A stretch of DNA of 64,000 bases. It comes from Nitrososphaerales archaeon (lineage in GTDB: Archaea > Thermoproteota > Nitrososphaeria > Nitrososphaerales > CADDZS01). The notes beneath the pieces are model-generated. The model saw nothing but the letters and a program-made list of their open reading frames with translations. It was not told where the DNA came from and made no database searches. Where the stretch lies: contig JASHOD010000095.1 in NCBI GenBank assembly GCA_030041295.1, positions 1 to 64,000 on the forward strand. Direction: 5' to 3'. Below are positions 18,268 to 27,130 of this stretch, one piece after another; positions within the stretch are counted from its first letter, which is position 1, and every line of letters begins with the position of its first letter. Both the position numbers and the translations under genes were made by a program.

Positions 18268-18889
18268 GGTCGAAAGGAATCAAGTTTCGAGATTCGTGTT
18301 TGAAATACTCAAGCCAGAAATAAAAAATCCTAGGGAATCCTAATTCATGGCAAATGCTCGCATTCTAGGCGTTTTGATAGTAGTATCAATAATAGGAGCA
18401 GGCTTCACTTCCTATTATGTAACTGCCGGTCCGCTTCAATCTAAGGTCACTTCTTATCAATCGGAGATCTCTTCAATGTCTGCTAATCCGTCAACAGCTA
18501 CCATAACAAAAACATCAACAGTAACATCAATCTCGACAACAACATCGACCACGACGGCAATGACAACAGCCTTCTACTATCCTGTCCCTGATAATGTAAC
18601 AGTGAATATAGTTCCCTCTGGCTCTTTCCTCGATTTCGCAATTAATGCAACCTACGGTACATTGTGTAATTGCAATTATTACGTGAGCGGTTCGCTTTCA
18701 AGTGAACAGCAATTTCCGGTTACTCCCGCTTATCAGGGTGAGATAATCACTATTGGCGTAGCTCTTACGTGTTCAAGAAATAATGATACGACAGGAAGCG
18801 CGACTTTGTATGTCAATAACGCGCTTGTCGCTTTAACAAATGTAGCTTGCGGCGGTATTGCGAACGGTCAGATTTCCTATGTGCTCTAG
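18268..18889 (+). repeat. Direct duplication, unit 2
   Basis: Second copy of the 17057-17711 unit, with the same 79-base spacing from GGTCGAA to ATG. The front part of the 82-residue upstream frame is missing here. Confidence 0.7.
18347..18889 (+). CDS. Membrane-anchored Thr/Ser-rich surface protein, paralogue
   Basis: A 180-residue paralogue of the 17136 gene: the same N-terminal anchor (ILGVLIVVSIIGAGF), the same coil SEISSMSANPSTATI, a shorter Thr-rich linker and the same beta domain with CNCNYYVSGSLSSEQQ and NVACGG. The linker length differs by about 11 residues, as expected from repeat slippage. The C-terminus GQISYVL is identical. Likely the same unknown surface role. Confidence 0.7.
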   Translation: MANARILGVLIVVSIIGAGFTSYYVTAGPLQSKVTSYQSEISSMSANPSTATITKTSTVTSISTTTSTTTAMTTAFYYPVPDNVTVNIVPSGSFLDFAINATYGTLCNCNYYVSGSLSSEQQFPVTPAYQGEIITIGVALTCSRNNDTTGSATLYVNNALVALTNVACGGIANGQISYVL

Positions 18890-19042
18890 CTGAGCGAAAT
18901 ATTGTTTTGGTGGATTAGTTGGGCTAGTAGCACTTATCAGCTTCCTCTTTGTTACCTTCCCAAGTCGTTCTGCTCTGCCAATTTTTAGGCATTCACCTCA
19001 ATGCCTAGGTGCCGGGTTTGATTTCCTGATTTTCGATGCTGA

Positions 19043-19549
19043 GCACGCCCCTCTGACGATAGAATCGATTCAAAGCCTCTTGCAATTAGATTCCTGATCG
19101 CTGACGACCCACGTGCCGGTAAGACGATTATGGCGGGGCTCATCATCAAAGAACTGAAACTTCGCAATCTCGTGAAAAGAGTCTTAATTGTAGTTCCAGG
19201 TCACCTGAAAGACCAATGGCGTGAAGAACTCAAAGATAGATTCGAAGAAACATTTGTAGTCATTGACAGGGGTCAGATTTCCGCTCACTATGGGGAAAAC
19301 GTCTGGGAAAGAGAGAACCAGATCATTACTTCGATGGATTTTGCAAGGCAGGACGAAATTCTACCGTCATTGAGCTCTGCTCGTTTCGATTTGATTGTTG
19401 TTGACGAGGCCCACAAGATGAGAGGAGGGATGCAAGCAGAGAAACGAGCGGAAATTAGGGCAGACGCGTATACAATACCCAAAGCAGGAGAGACACAGAA
19501 ACATGAAAATATAGAGCGTGTTACGACACAAGTCTGTATTACCGGTTAA
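19043..19549 (+). pseudogene. SNF2-type helicase fragment (truncated)
   Basis: The open stretch encodes the N-terminal helicase core of an SNF2-family ATPase. The Walker A segment reads ADDPRAGKTIMAGLIIKEL, where the family has G in place of R. Motif Ia region VLIVVPGHLKDQWREEL and the DEAH-like box VVDEAHKMRG follow. The frame then runs into the repeat at 19436 and stops, so the second RecA lobe and all C-terminal domains are missing. The 5' end is also cut, by a stop at 19040-19042. The nearest relatives by motif are the large helicases of defence islands (DISARM-like), but that is inference. It is a relic, not a working enzyme. Confidence 0.8.
19436..19530 (+). repeat. Inverted repeat arm, right copy
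   Basis: This is the right arm of the inverted repeat whose other arm is at 16681-16775. It starts exactly where helicase homology ends, so the repeat or the event that made it truncated the helicase gene. Confidence 0.65.
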
Positions 19550-19734
19550 TCTTGATCAGAAAAACTACTGCGCTTCAATATTATTGCCTGCTTACTACGT
19601 TATAACCGTATGCCCTAACCTGTTAGGGATTACGGAATACTGTAGCTCGACTTTCGTTAGGAAATCGTGGTACTGTCTTTGGGATAGTATCTGGTATAGC
19701 TCAAGTGTAATTACTAGAACCATGATCTCATGCT

Positions 19735-20259
19735 TTGAGATCTTTGAATTTACGAAAGTTGAAACAATCCAAGGATCGTCGACAGTGGGGAGCTTCCGAG
19801 GTTATGGGAGCCATTGTCATGGTAGGAGTCACTCTTTCGGTCGGTTTTGCAGCATGGGCCTGGGTTTCTAGTGCCGCAAGGACTTCTGAAAAGAACCTTG
19901 GTAGCTCGATCACGGAGCAGTTTGAAATTGTCAATGTCAATTTCAGCTCTACCAAAACGACCGTCGTGTTCTACAACGAGGGAAGTGGCGCAGCTTACAT
20001 CACTTCCATTTTCGTCCGGAATTCAACTGATGTTAAACCCGCGAACACATATCTGACTTTTACAGTCTCGTCTTTTTCAGGGACTGGTCCTAATTGCAAG
20101 AATTGTCAGGCTCTTGCTGCACAGACAATTACGCTTGTCACAATAAACCTCGCTACCGGAACTTCTTGTACCTCATCGCAACTTTGCGTAGGACAATCAT
20201 ACACCTTCATAGCAACCGGAGAATACGGGAACGTGGCACAATACCAAGAAGTGAGGTAA
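19735..20259 (+). CDS. Minor pilin-like protein
   Basis: A 174-residue secreted pilin-like protein, paralogous to the one at 9760. The class III signal RRQWG|ASEVMGAIV implies cleavage after Gly19. Its hydrophobic helix ends WAWVSSAA, and the C-terminus is QYQEVR. It lacks the extra beta module of its paralogue. A cysteine cluster (GPNCKNC, TSCTSSQLC) may form disulfides. It starts at TTG 19735, 10 bp before a giant pilin-anchored protein, repeating the arrangement at 9760-12780. It may be an adaptor subunit. Confidence 0.78.
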   Translation: MRSLNLRKLKQSKDRRQWGASEVMGAIVMVGVTLSVGFAAWAWVSSAARTSEKNLGSSITEQFEIVNVNFSSTKTTVVFYNEGSGAAYITSIFVRNSTDVKPANTYLTFTVSSFSGTGPNCKNCQALAAQTITLVTINLATGTSCTSSQLCVGQSYTFIATGEYGNVAQYQEVR

Positions 20260-20269
20260 AAGATTCGCA

Positions 20270-22501
20270 ATGTCTGCAAGTTCGATTTTGAAAATGCTCA
20301 AGCAAGGGAGCAAAGACAGGCGGAAGAAACAGGCGGTGTCTGCCGTCATAGGCGGAATAATTATGTTCGCTATTATGTTTACGGTTGGATTTGCTTACTT
20401 TTACACTACTAGCCAGCAGCTCAAAGAGCAGAGTAGTTTGGCGAGCACGAAAACCCAAGAATCATTTGAAGTTACCGGTTATGCAAATGGTCAGAATACG
20501 AGTAGTACTGACATTCTAATTGAGATTGAAAATACGGGAACGATCGCAATCACGATAGAAACAATCATAGTCAACTACATGAATTCCAGCGGGAGCACTC
20601 TTTCTACGTACACTATTTCCTCCACTCCGGTTTCGCAGGATACAAGCAATCCGACGCTTCCAATCTCCATAAACTCCGGTGCCAGCAAGGAAGTAAACAC
20701 GGAAGTCCTAGCACCGACGGGATATGGTGAATACTATACCGTCAAAGTCATTAGTCAAAGAGGCACAATTGAGACCTGGAGCACGACTGGAACAGAACTT
20801 TCGAATATTGCCGGGATCGCAGAGGGCTTGGGTTCTTTTGGATTGATATACGATTCGTTCAAGTTTTACTACGCGACGGGATATCAGTATGGTGACGGAT
20901 ACCAGACTTCTGGGTACGATGGATTCGAAGTGCCAAGTGGTCAATCTGTAATATTTCAATTGGAGGTTACTAACTATGACCCGGACGGACGTAGTATGAC
21001 GATTGATGACAGATCGGCAATTTGGTTACCTGCAACTACGTTCTTTAGTGGTTCTGCTTCTTGCGTAGGTGGTTCTTCTTCTGGATTTTTCGGTAACTAT
21101 TTCTTCAACTTTGGAAACAGCGGTCAATGCCTGTACATCGTGGGTGATCTAATCAACAATGCAACTGGATGCAGTGAAAGTATAAACCAAAACTTCTATT
21201 ATTACTACAATTATGCCGATATTACTGGCGCTGCATGTGTCGGTGCCAAAGCATTTAGTTCGCTTACCGTTCCATACGGAGCAACGGTGCTTCTAAATTT
21301 CAGTGCCTCGCAACCTGGCTGCCCGTCCATTCCATGGAGTGCGAATACTGGAGATAACTATCATCAGCAAGCGGCATGTTCTGCGAATACGAACCATTGG
21401 AACCCTGGTCAGTTAGGCGTGAGGGGAGATACGCCGGTTTTCCTTCTACTTTTCGGCAGTTACAGTGACAACACACTGTTTGGTCAGAACATTCCGTTCG
21501 TATCAACATATGGCACAATAGCCATGATCCAACCAACCTATCAACCTGGATCTCAAACTCCTTGCCCAGACGGCTCAGGATCCGAAATAAACGGTTATTG
21601 TGTAGGAACCAATGCGATTATGACGGGGGCAGATACGATCGTTAATGTTGCGCAAGGGGGAACATATTATCTCAATTTGATATCTTTCAATTCTACTGCG
21701 TCCGTATGGTTCGTAAATTCTCAGGGACAAATCACCAACATCACGACTGTGCCGAGCTTGACTCAGCCAACGTTCACGATTCCGACAACTGCCATACCAG
21801 GTATGTACTATACGATTTATGCTTTCGACGGAATCAATTCTGCGTATGCTAGTGTATTGGTCTGGGCGGGATTTCCCACTATCACAACTACATTACAATC
21901 CGGCTCCATAGTTGTTGGTAGTACCGATTACGATACAGCTGCACTTTCTAACCTAAACGTTTACACTCCTACAGGCATTGTGACGTATGAATATTTCACA
22001 GGTACTAGCACTTGTAGCGGATCTTACACTTATGGAGACGTAGTTGATCTCTCAGGCGGGAATATTCCAAACTCCCAAACAATCACATTTACTGCAGCTA
22101 ATTCCTATAGTTGGCAAGCAGTTTACAGTGGAGACACAAATTATATGGGAGCAACGAGCGCATGCGAACCTTTGACCGTTGCTCTAGCTAGCCCGACACT
22201 CTCTACTCAAACCTTCAGTCCCTCTCCGCCGGTTCACGATACGTCCACCAAGGACACTGTTACGCTCTCAGGAGGGTACAATCCCACCGGAACAATAACC
22301 TTCACGTACTACACTACTAGCACTTGTTCAGGCACGGCATATAGTGCTGGCAGTGATACGGTAAGTGGAAACGGCGCATATTCATTAACCTGGACTACGA
22401 CTCACTGGACTACCAAAGGAACGTATTCTGTAGAGGCATCCTACAGCGGTGATTCAAACAACAATGCCGCTACTCAGTGCACAAGCGTCAGTGTGTCCTA
22501 A
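20270..22501 (+). CDS. Giant pilin-anchored adhesin with Ig-like repeats
   Basis: A 743-residue secreted protein. Its basic leader DRRKKQA is followed by VSAVIGGIIMFAIMF, a pilin-type signal with probable cleavage near residue 22. The middle shares the segment VFLLLFGSYSDNTLFGQNIPFVST with the proteins at 10498 and 12868. The C-terminal about 190 residues contain two bacterial Ig-like domains of the Big_3 type (NPTGTITFTYYTTSTCSG, YSGDSNNNAATQC), known from large adhesins. It is the second large adhesin locus, paired with the pilin at 19735. The Ig tail replaces the beta-sandwich module of the other two, so the family swaps adhesive domains on a common anchor. Confidence 0.8.
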   Translation: MSASSILKMLKQGSKDRRKKQAVSAVIGGIIMFAIMFTVGFAYFYTTSQQLKEQSSLASTKTQESFEVTGYANGQNTSSTDILIEIENTGTIAITIETIIVNYMNSSGSTLSTYTISSTPVSQDTSNPTLPISINSGASKEVNTEVLAPTGYGEYYTVKVISQRGTIETWSTTGTELSNIAGIAEGLGSFGLIYDSFKFYYATGYQYGDGYQTSGYDGFEVPSGQSVIFQLEVTNYDPDGRSMTIDDRSAIWLPATTFFSGSASCVGGSSSGFFGNYFFNFGNSGQCLYIVGDLINNATGCSESINQNFYYYYNYADITGAACVGAKAFSSLTVPYGATVLLNFSASQPGCPSIPWSANTGDNYHQQAACSANTNHWNPGQLGVRGDTPVFLLLFGSYSDNTLFGQNIPFVSTYGTIAMIQPTYQPGSQTPCPDGSGSEINGYCVGTNAIMTGADTIVNVAQGGTYYLNLISFNSTASVWFVNSQGQITNITTVPSLTQPTFTIPTTAIPGMYYTIYAFDGINSAYASVLVWAGFPTITTTLQSGSIVVGSTDYDTAALSNLNVYTPTGIVTYEYFTGTSTCSGSYTYGDVVDLSGGNIPNSQTITFTAANSYSWQAVYSGDTNYMGATSACEPLTVALASPTLSTQTFSPSPPVHDTSTKDTVTLSGGYNPTGTITFTYYTTSTCSGTAYSAGSDTVSGNGAYSLTWTTTHWTTKGTYSVEASYSGDSNNNAATQCTSVSVS

Positions 22502-22661
22502 ATCGATAGCACTTGATTGACCCGGCACTTACAATACATAGCTCAGTACGGGACATTATGGGAACGTTGAGTGGACGAAAAAAGTCAAGCGAGTTTGTCA
22601 TAGTTCGCAAAATTTCTATTGACAGAACAACAACAAAACTTTCGGTTTTATTTCCAAATAT

Positions 22662-22680
22662 CTCCTTTCTTTTTTCTTGT
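22662..22680. terminator. T-rich terminator between convergent genes
   Basis: A CTCCTTTCTTTTTTCTTG run follows the forward adhesin gene and touches the stop of the reverse gene at 22681. It is suitable for ending the forward transcript. Confidence 0.4.
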
Positions 22681-23067
22681 TTAGAAATTTATCACGACGT
22701 ACGTATTATTTCCCAAAATTGTAAGAGTTCCATTCTCAGTTGTTGTTTCGGCATAGAAACTCAAGGTCGAAGATGCGTTGAAGGTCTTCGGCAATGTTGG
22801 TATTGATCCTACGCAGAGTGGATTCGTAATCGAAATTGAAAGTCCCGTAACAACCTTGGTACCGAGATTTTTCAAAACAAAATAAATCTGATAATCGGTC
22901 GCCCCACAGCTATAGTCGTAAGCCACAGACGACTTTGAAAACGAGACTTGAATTTCTCTACTGTATGAATTTTGACTGGCCAGAATCTGGGAGTATGTAA
23001 TGGAAACTAGAGCCACGACACCTAAGACAATAACGGCTATAGTGAGAATTCTGCTGATAGTAACCAT
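22681..23067 (-). CDS. Membrane-anchored secreted small protein
   Basis: A 128-residue protein with an N-terminal signal anchor (ILTIAVIVLGVVALVSI, about residues 7-24) and a beta-rich external domain. The domain resembles CARDB/Ig-like folds in pattern (IYFVLKNLGTKVVTGLSISI) and has two cysteines. No known family. The start at ATG 23067 is supported by a TATA-like box about 30 bases upstream. It is convergent with the adhesin gene. It may be a minor surface or pseudopilin-like subunit; function unknown. Confidence 0.65.
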   Translation of the reverse strand: MVTISRILTIAVIVLGVVALVSITYSQILASQNSYSREIQVSFSKSSVAYDYSCGATDYQIYFVLKNLGTKVVTGLSISITNPLCVGSIPTLPKTFNASSTLSFYAETTTENGTLTILGNNTYVVINF

Positions 23068-23092
23068 GAAGGGTTACGACAGTACTTTGCTA

Positions 23093-23102
23093 CTCTTAAA
23101 CA
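23093..23102 (-). promoter_or_regulatory. TATA-like box
   Basis: On the reverse strand this reads TGTTTAAGAG, centred about 31 bases before the ATG at 23067, a spacing suited to a leaderless or nearly leaderless mRNA. Confidence 0.35.
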
Positions 23103-23252
23103 GTTAGTCGTATTTCGACTAGTGGAAAATGAAAAAATCACGATAACTTAGGAGGAAGTGATAGAATCAACGGGAGCATCGGCGAGAGTTGAATCTTCGT
23201 CTTCTCGCCGATTTGTCTTCTAAAGGCACAAGTTAATGGAGTCTTTGTTTCT

Positions 23253-23594
23253 TTACTCGCTGGAGAGCTTCAGTTCGTCCTTTACATCCAGAAATTGCTG
23301 CAAAACTTTGAAGCCAGGAGGTGATAAGTGGTATATCTTGTTTCCATTGACTTCTTCGCATGAAATCAATCCAAAGGATTCCAGCGATTTCAAATATTCT
23401 TTCATCACGACCCACGAGAGATTTGCTTTGTACATGATGTGTGTAGGCTTTTCGGCTCCAATTGAAACAGCATACAATATATCACCGTATGTTTCTAGTC
23501 GCGATCTCCGATTCAGTTGATTTGCTTGTCTTGCTGTTGTCGCTGATCCCATCTGCTCTTTCTCTTGAGTCATAATTCCGTATTCTTGTGCCAT
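23253..23594 (-). CDS. Winged-helix transcription regulator (HTH_45-like)
   Basis: A 113-residue DNA-binding protein. The winged helix spans about residues 20-110, with the conserved segment AEKPTHIMYKANLSW, then a recognition helix (VMKEYLKSLESFGLI) and wing (NGNKIYHLSPPGFKVL). It matches the regulator at 34319 along its length, and the start at ATG 23594 is set by that alignment (MAQEYG against MSQEFY). The frame is open to ATG 23717. A TATA-like box near 23744 could mean a 154-residue form or a 5' leader. It lies downstream of a seven-membrane-segment receptor-like gene on the same strand. It may control surface genes in response to that receptor (inference). Confidence 0.82.
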   Translation of the reverse strand: MAQEYGIMTQEKEQMGSATTARQANQLNRRSRLETYGDILYAVSIGAEKPTHIMYKANLSWVVMKEYLKSLESFGLISCEEVNGNKIYHLSPPGFKVLQQFLDVKDELKLSSE

Positions 23595-23777
23595 ATCTTC
23601 TTTCATTCCTTTCGAATTTGTTCCGTTACCCGTTAGAGAGGCTATCTCCATATTTGAAAATTGTAACCAATCTAGAGTGAATTTGACGTATAGACTTGTG
23701 ATAATGGCAAAGACCATTCATGAAGCGAGGAAAAAGCGCCTTAAATATTCATACGAATCAAGCACGATACGAACTAT

Positions 23778-25199
23778 TTATTTTTCTCTCTTCAGTCCGG
23801 TGGAGTCAATCCCAAGCTGGATCGGAAAGACACTTTTGATCAGATTGACCTGCTTTACATCTTGGGCCCCTTTTATCAAGAGGAATAGTTTCGTAACATT
23901 TGGATCGTTAACAGCTTCATTTTGTCGTTTCAGGAACTTGTATGAACTGTCAAAGTCAGAATTAGTAATCATGTCAGACAGGTTATCGAATATGAATCCG
24001 ACTTTCGCAATGGGCGCCTGCTCTTGAGTTCGCTCAACGGTAGTTTGAATTGCATCGAGAATAACAGCAAAATCGGATTGCGGTATCATCATGTGATACG
24101 GATTTGGCGTCGGTTTGACGTACGATACGTTTGCCGACAACAAATAGAACCTAACCTCTTTTAATCCAGAGAGCGCGGAAAAAATCGGGCTAAATCTCGA
24201 CGTGAAGACAAACACGACATAACTGTTTGACATTAGTTCTGCAGCGAAATCCTTGATAGCGTCTTCGTACTTGATTGATGGATCTACTTCCAAAAGAATT
24301 GAATTACCCAGTAGTGCGAGATCTTGGTTTCTACCTAATCTCTCACTGAAAGGTTTCGCCGAAGCTCCCACTTGAGTAGCAGTTGTTGAACTGGAGCGAA
24401 CCGAGACATCGAAGAAAGAAGAGACCGTCGATGCGTTGCTAAAGACTACTGCAGTTATCGAAAACAGCCCTCCCCAGACGAGGTAGACTATTGGACTAGC
24501 GGATATTTTTAGAGAAGAGAGATATCCCTCGACCAGCAAAAGATCCACTCCGATTCCAATCCAACAAAGAGGGAGAATCATCAAGTTCCTTTTGACTTGA
24601 TCGTTTGTGATCTTTCGAGCAGTCAAGAAGAAAAGCGGTACCGGATAAACCAAGAAAAAGACTAGGATTGCGGCTAGGAGCGCAAATGCCGCAGGGGCAT
24701 AAGTAACGGCATAGATCTGATTTTTGAAAAGGTCATGCACTGGGGTTATAGTATATGGTTCAAAGAGATCGATGTATACGGCAGTTCCTAACACTAGAGC
24801 GACGTACGCAAAGAAAATAATTCCTTCGCGTTTATTGTTCAGAATATCTTTGAATAGGTCACCGAAATTTCCCCCCTGCTTAGGTCTGAGATATATCGCA
24901 AGAGCTGCCAGAGTCAGTAATATTACGACCAGAAAAAGCAAAGAGAGTCCTGTCGCAGCATAGATTTTCATGTAACTCACAGAGACGGGATTCGTCGGCG
25001 ATTGGAGGAAAAGACGAACGTATTCAAGTAAGAGAATCAAAATCGAAATAACATAGACCGAAAGCAGACTGGTTCGTACGCTAGGATACGCTGTCGCACG
25101 TTGTCGATAAACCAGAAAGACCGAGACGAGCTCTATAGCTAGCGTGACTGTATAGATGATTAACGGGACGTATAGTCCTAACTCCTGAGAGCTCACCAA
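23778..25199 (-). CDS. Seven-membrane-segment protein with P-loop-less RecA/KaiC-like domain
   Basis: A 473-residue membrane protein. Seven hydrophobic segments lie within about residues 10-255 (for example VPLIIYTVTLAIELVSVFLV, YAPAAFALLAAILVFFLVYP). A cytoplasmic domain of about residues 290-465 follows, with a RecA/KaiC-like strand order (LLEVDPSIKYEDAI, YVVFVF, GFIFDNLSDMI). No Walker A is present, but the Walker B-like strand FIFDNLSD remains. Such domains occur in archaeal membrane sensors (DUF835-like; name uncertain). It is translated after the KaiC-like ATPase at 25227, 27 bp upstream, and has a paralogue at 31711. Prediction: a receptor whose tail binds KaiC-like ATPases. Confidence 0.75.
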   Translation of the reverse strand: MVSSQELGLYVPLIIYTVTLAIELVSVFLVYRQRATAYPSVRTSLLSVYVISILILLLEYVRLFLQSPTNPVSVSYMKIYAATGLSLLFLVVILLTLAALAIYLRPKQGGNFGDLFKDILNNKREGIIFFAYVALVLGTAVYIDLFEPYTITPVHDLFKNQIYAVTYAPAAFALLAAILVFFLVYPVPLFFLTARKITNDQVKRNLMILPLCWIGIGVDLLLVEGYLSSLKISASPIVYLVWGGLFSITAVVFSNASTVSSFFDVSVRSSSTTATQVGASAKPFSERLGRNQDLALLGNSILLEVDPSIKYEDAIKDFAAELMSNSYVVFVFTSRFSPIFSALSGLKEVRFYLLSANVSYVKPTPNPYHMMIPQSDFAVILDAIQTTVERTQEQAPIAKVGFIFDNLSDMITNSDFDSSYKFLKRQNEAVNDPNVTKLFLLIKGAQDVKQVNLIKSVFPIQLGIDSTGLKREK

Positions 25200-25226
25200 T
25201 TCGAATTCTTCAACTTGCGTGCGCTT

Positions 25227-25925
25227 CTAGTTTGAAGAGATTGCCACTCCTTCACCCGTCAACAAAACTCTATGAAATCGTCTGCTGTGATCAGTACCCC
25301 TCATTTTGAGGATTGCGAAACGGGTAACAAAGTTTGTTTCCTGCATCTTGTTCTCGAAGTACAGTACGGAGTCAGCTATAAAGGCCTCCAGCCCAAGATT
25401 TTCCCTGTCTCGAACACTCAGCGTGGCAATGGTCGTGACGTTTAGTTCCTTCAGTCTTTGTTCAATTCTTTTCATAAACGTCCTAATTTCAAATTCTGTG
25501 TTACAGGCGGCAAGAAATGCCGTCAGCGAATCGAGAATCAGCACTTTGGCGTCGATCTCTTCGATTGTTTCAACGATGTGAGCGAAGAGTCCGTCCAGTC
25601 CTTCTCCTCTAATAGTGTAAAGATCAAGCATCCTAAGCTTGTTAGTCTTGTATAGCGGAACTAGATCAATGCCAATGTACTTTAGATTTCTCAACAAATA
25701 CTCGGCCGTTTCTTCAAAAGTAACGAATACGACACCGATGCCGGAATCTCTAGCAACGTTATACGCCAACTGCCCACAAAGCAAAGTCTTACCCGTCCCT
25801 GGCCCGCCTGCGATGATGTGAAAACTTCCTCCTGCCAGGCCGCCCTCGATTAAAGCGTCTAATCCCCTGATCCCGGTCTTTATCTTCGAATTGTTCGGCA
25901 AGATTACTTTTTCCAATTGTATCAA
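25227..25925 (-). CDS. KaiC-like RecA-family ATPase, single domain
   Basis: A 232-residue KaiC/RadA-superfamily ATPase. Walker A is GGPGTGKT (about residues 39-46), the paired acidic residues are VTFEET, Walker B is VLILDS, and KMRGTDHSRRFH is the late motif. It is half the size of cyanobacterial KaiC, so it has one ATPase domain. Such archaeal proteins are thought to act as signalling or assembly ATPases, forming hexamers. The start at ATG 25925 gives a complete first strand. Immediately downstream in the same operon is a seven-segment membrane protein with a P-loop-less version of this fold, which suggests direct pairing. Its closest relative in the window is the protein at 28510. Confidence 0.9.
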   Translation of the reverse strand: MIQLEKVILPNNSKIKTGIRGLDALIEGGLAGGSFHIIAGGPGTGKTLLCGQLAYNVARDSGIGVVFVTFEETAEYLLRNLKYIGIDLVPLYKTNKLRMLDLYTIRGEGLDGLFAHIVETIEEIDAKVLILDSLTAFLAACNTEFEIRTFMKRIEQRLKELNVTTIATLSVRDRENLGLEAFIADSVLYFENKMQETNFVTRFAILKMRGTDHSRRFHRVLLTGEGVAISSN

Positions 25926-26050
25926 TTCACGTCTGACTTTAACTACCTGTGTTTATCCCTTGCCCAGTATCTATAACTGCACCTTCGCGACCTGCTTTAT
26001 AAAAAGAACGCCAGCCGATTTTTGGAAAATTTCCCGTTGACCTCTTTGAA

Positions 26051-27121
26051 TCACTCTTGAGATTTAGCTACAGGTGAGAGAGACAGCTTCTCAAGGATTT
26101 CCTTTGCAGGGGAATCAGGTATTCCTCGAATAGATTTTCTTGCCTTCTCGTTGAACTTGGACGCAAGCGAGATTGAAACTTCGATTGAGCCGAGGTCATT
26201 TAGGACTTTGATTAAAGATTCAGCGTCGGCCGGGACGGATTTCTTCCAAAGCATTGATCTCACTAGGCTTCTTTTCATCGGGTCTGACGTGGTCAGAGCG
26301 TTAATGATCACAATATTGGAAGAATTGTTTTCTAAATCCTTGAGTGGCATTTTTCCGGTCGTTGCAATATTCCCAATTATATCCAAGACGTCATCCATGA
26401 TTTGAAATGCCAAACCGAGATTGTAACCATACTCATACATCTTATCAGTCTGCTTCCTAGTCGCCCCACCCGCAAGCGCTCCCAGCGCAGTTGAAGCAGC
26501 AAAAAGCTTCGCCGTCTTCAGACCTACCATCTCCAAATACTCTTTCTGTGAAGGAGGAAGTTGAGTATTCAAAGACAATGCAACATCCAGTAACTCTCCT
26601 TCAATAGTAGCTTGAGCGGCATCGCAAATGTAATTGACCATCTTAACTACCTTCTTCGTAGAGAAATTCAGATTCTCATACGCAGCAATACTCCGGAATA
26701 TCTCGAAAATGATATAATCAGAGGACAAGATTGCCTTTACCGCTCCGAAACTCTGATAGATTGTTGGCTGATTTCTCCTAAGAGCCGCGTTGTCGAAAAT
26801 GTCGTCCTGGACTAATGAGGCGCAATGAGCTAGTTCGAACGCGAGAGCCACAGGAAGAGCTTGAGCGTAACTTCCGCTTCCGGATATCGCTTCGCAACTT
26901 AAAAGTGCAAGTGCGGGTCGAATCCTCTTACCTCCTCTTATCACTGCTTCCCTTATCGCGGGCGTCAGAACTTTCTCGGTGATCGCGTTCGAGCCCCGAT
27001 TTTTCTTAAATTCTTCGTCTAAGAACTGTTCAAAAATCTGTTTGTATTTCAGGGTCGACTCGTTCGTAATCTCATTCGAGTGCTTGATGAGACTGTTCCA
27101 TTCCAAGATTGAGGCACACAA
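26051..27121 (-). CDS. Polyprenyl diphosphate synthase (GGPP/farnesyl type)
   Basis: Trans-isoprenyl diphosphate synthase of 356 residues, which elongates allylic diphosphates with IPP to make archaeal membrane-lipid or carrier chains. The first Asp-rich motif DDIFD is near residues 104-108, with the following NAALRRNQPT. The second, DDVLD, is near residue 241. GGKRIRPALALL marks the N-terminal active site. The first motif has the short DDxxD form. The gene starts 10 bp after the regulator's stop, so the two are likely cotranscribed. A UbiA prenyltransferase at 30703 could use its product. Chain length is not predictable by eye. Confidence 0.9.
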   Translation of the reverse strand: MCASILEWNSLIKHSNEITNESTLKYKQIFEQFLDEEFKKNRGSNAITEKVLTPAIREAVIRGGKRIRPALALLSCEAISGSGSYAQALPVALAFELAHCASLVQDDIFDNAALRRNQPTIYQSFGAVKAILSSDYIIFEIFRSIAAYENLNFSTKKVVKMVNYICDAAQATIEGELLDVALSLNTQLPPSQKEYLEMVGLKTAKLFAASTALGALAGGATRKQTDKMYEYGYNLGLAFQIMDDVLDIIGNIATTGKMPLKDLENNSSNIVIINALTTSDPMKRSLVRSMLWKKSVPADAESLIKVLNDLGSIEVSISLASKFNEKARKSIRGIPDSPAKEILEKLSLSPVAKSQE

Positions 27122-27130
27122 GGATTCTCA

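Noticed and set aside
22513-22806. 97-residue plus-strand frame after the giant adhesin
   Set aside because: It overlaps the reverse secreted gene, which has a clear signal anchor and a TATA box; no family features.
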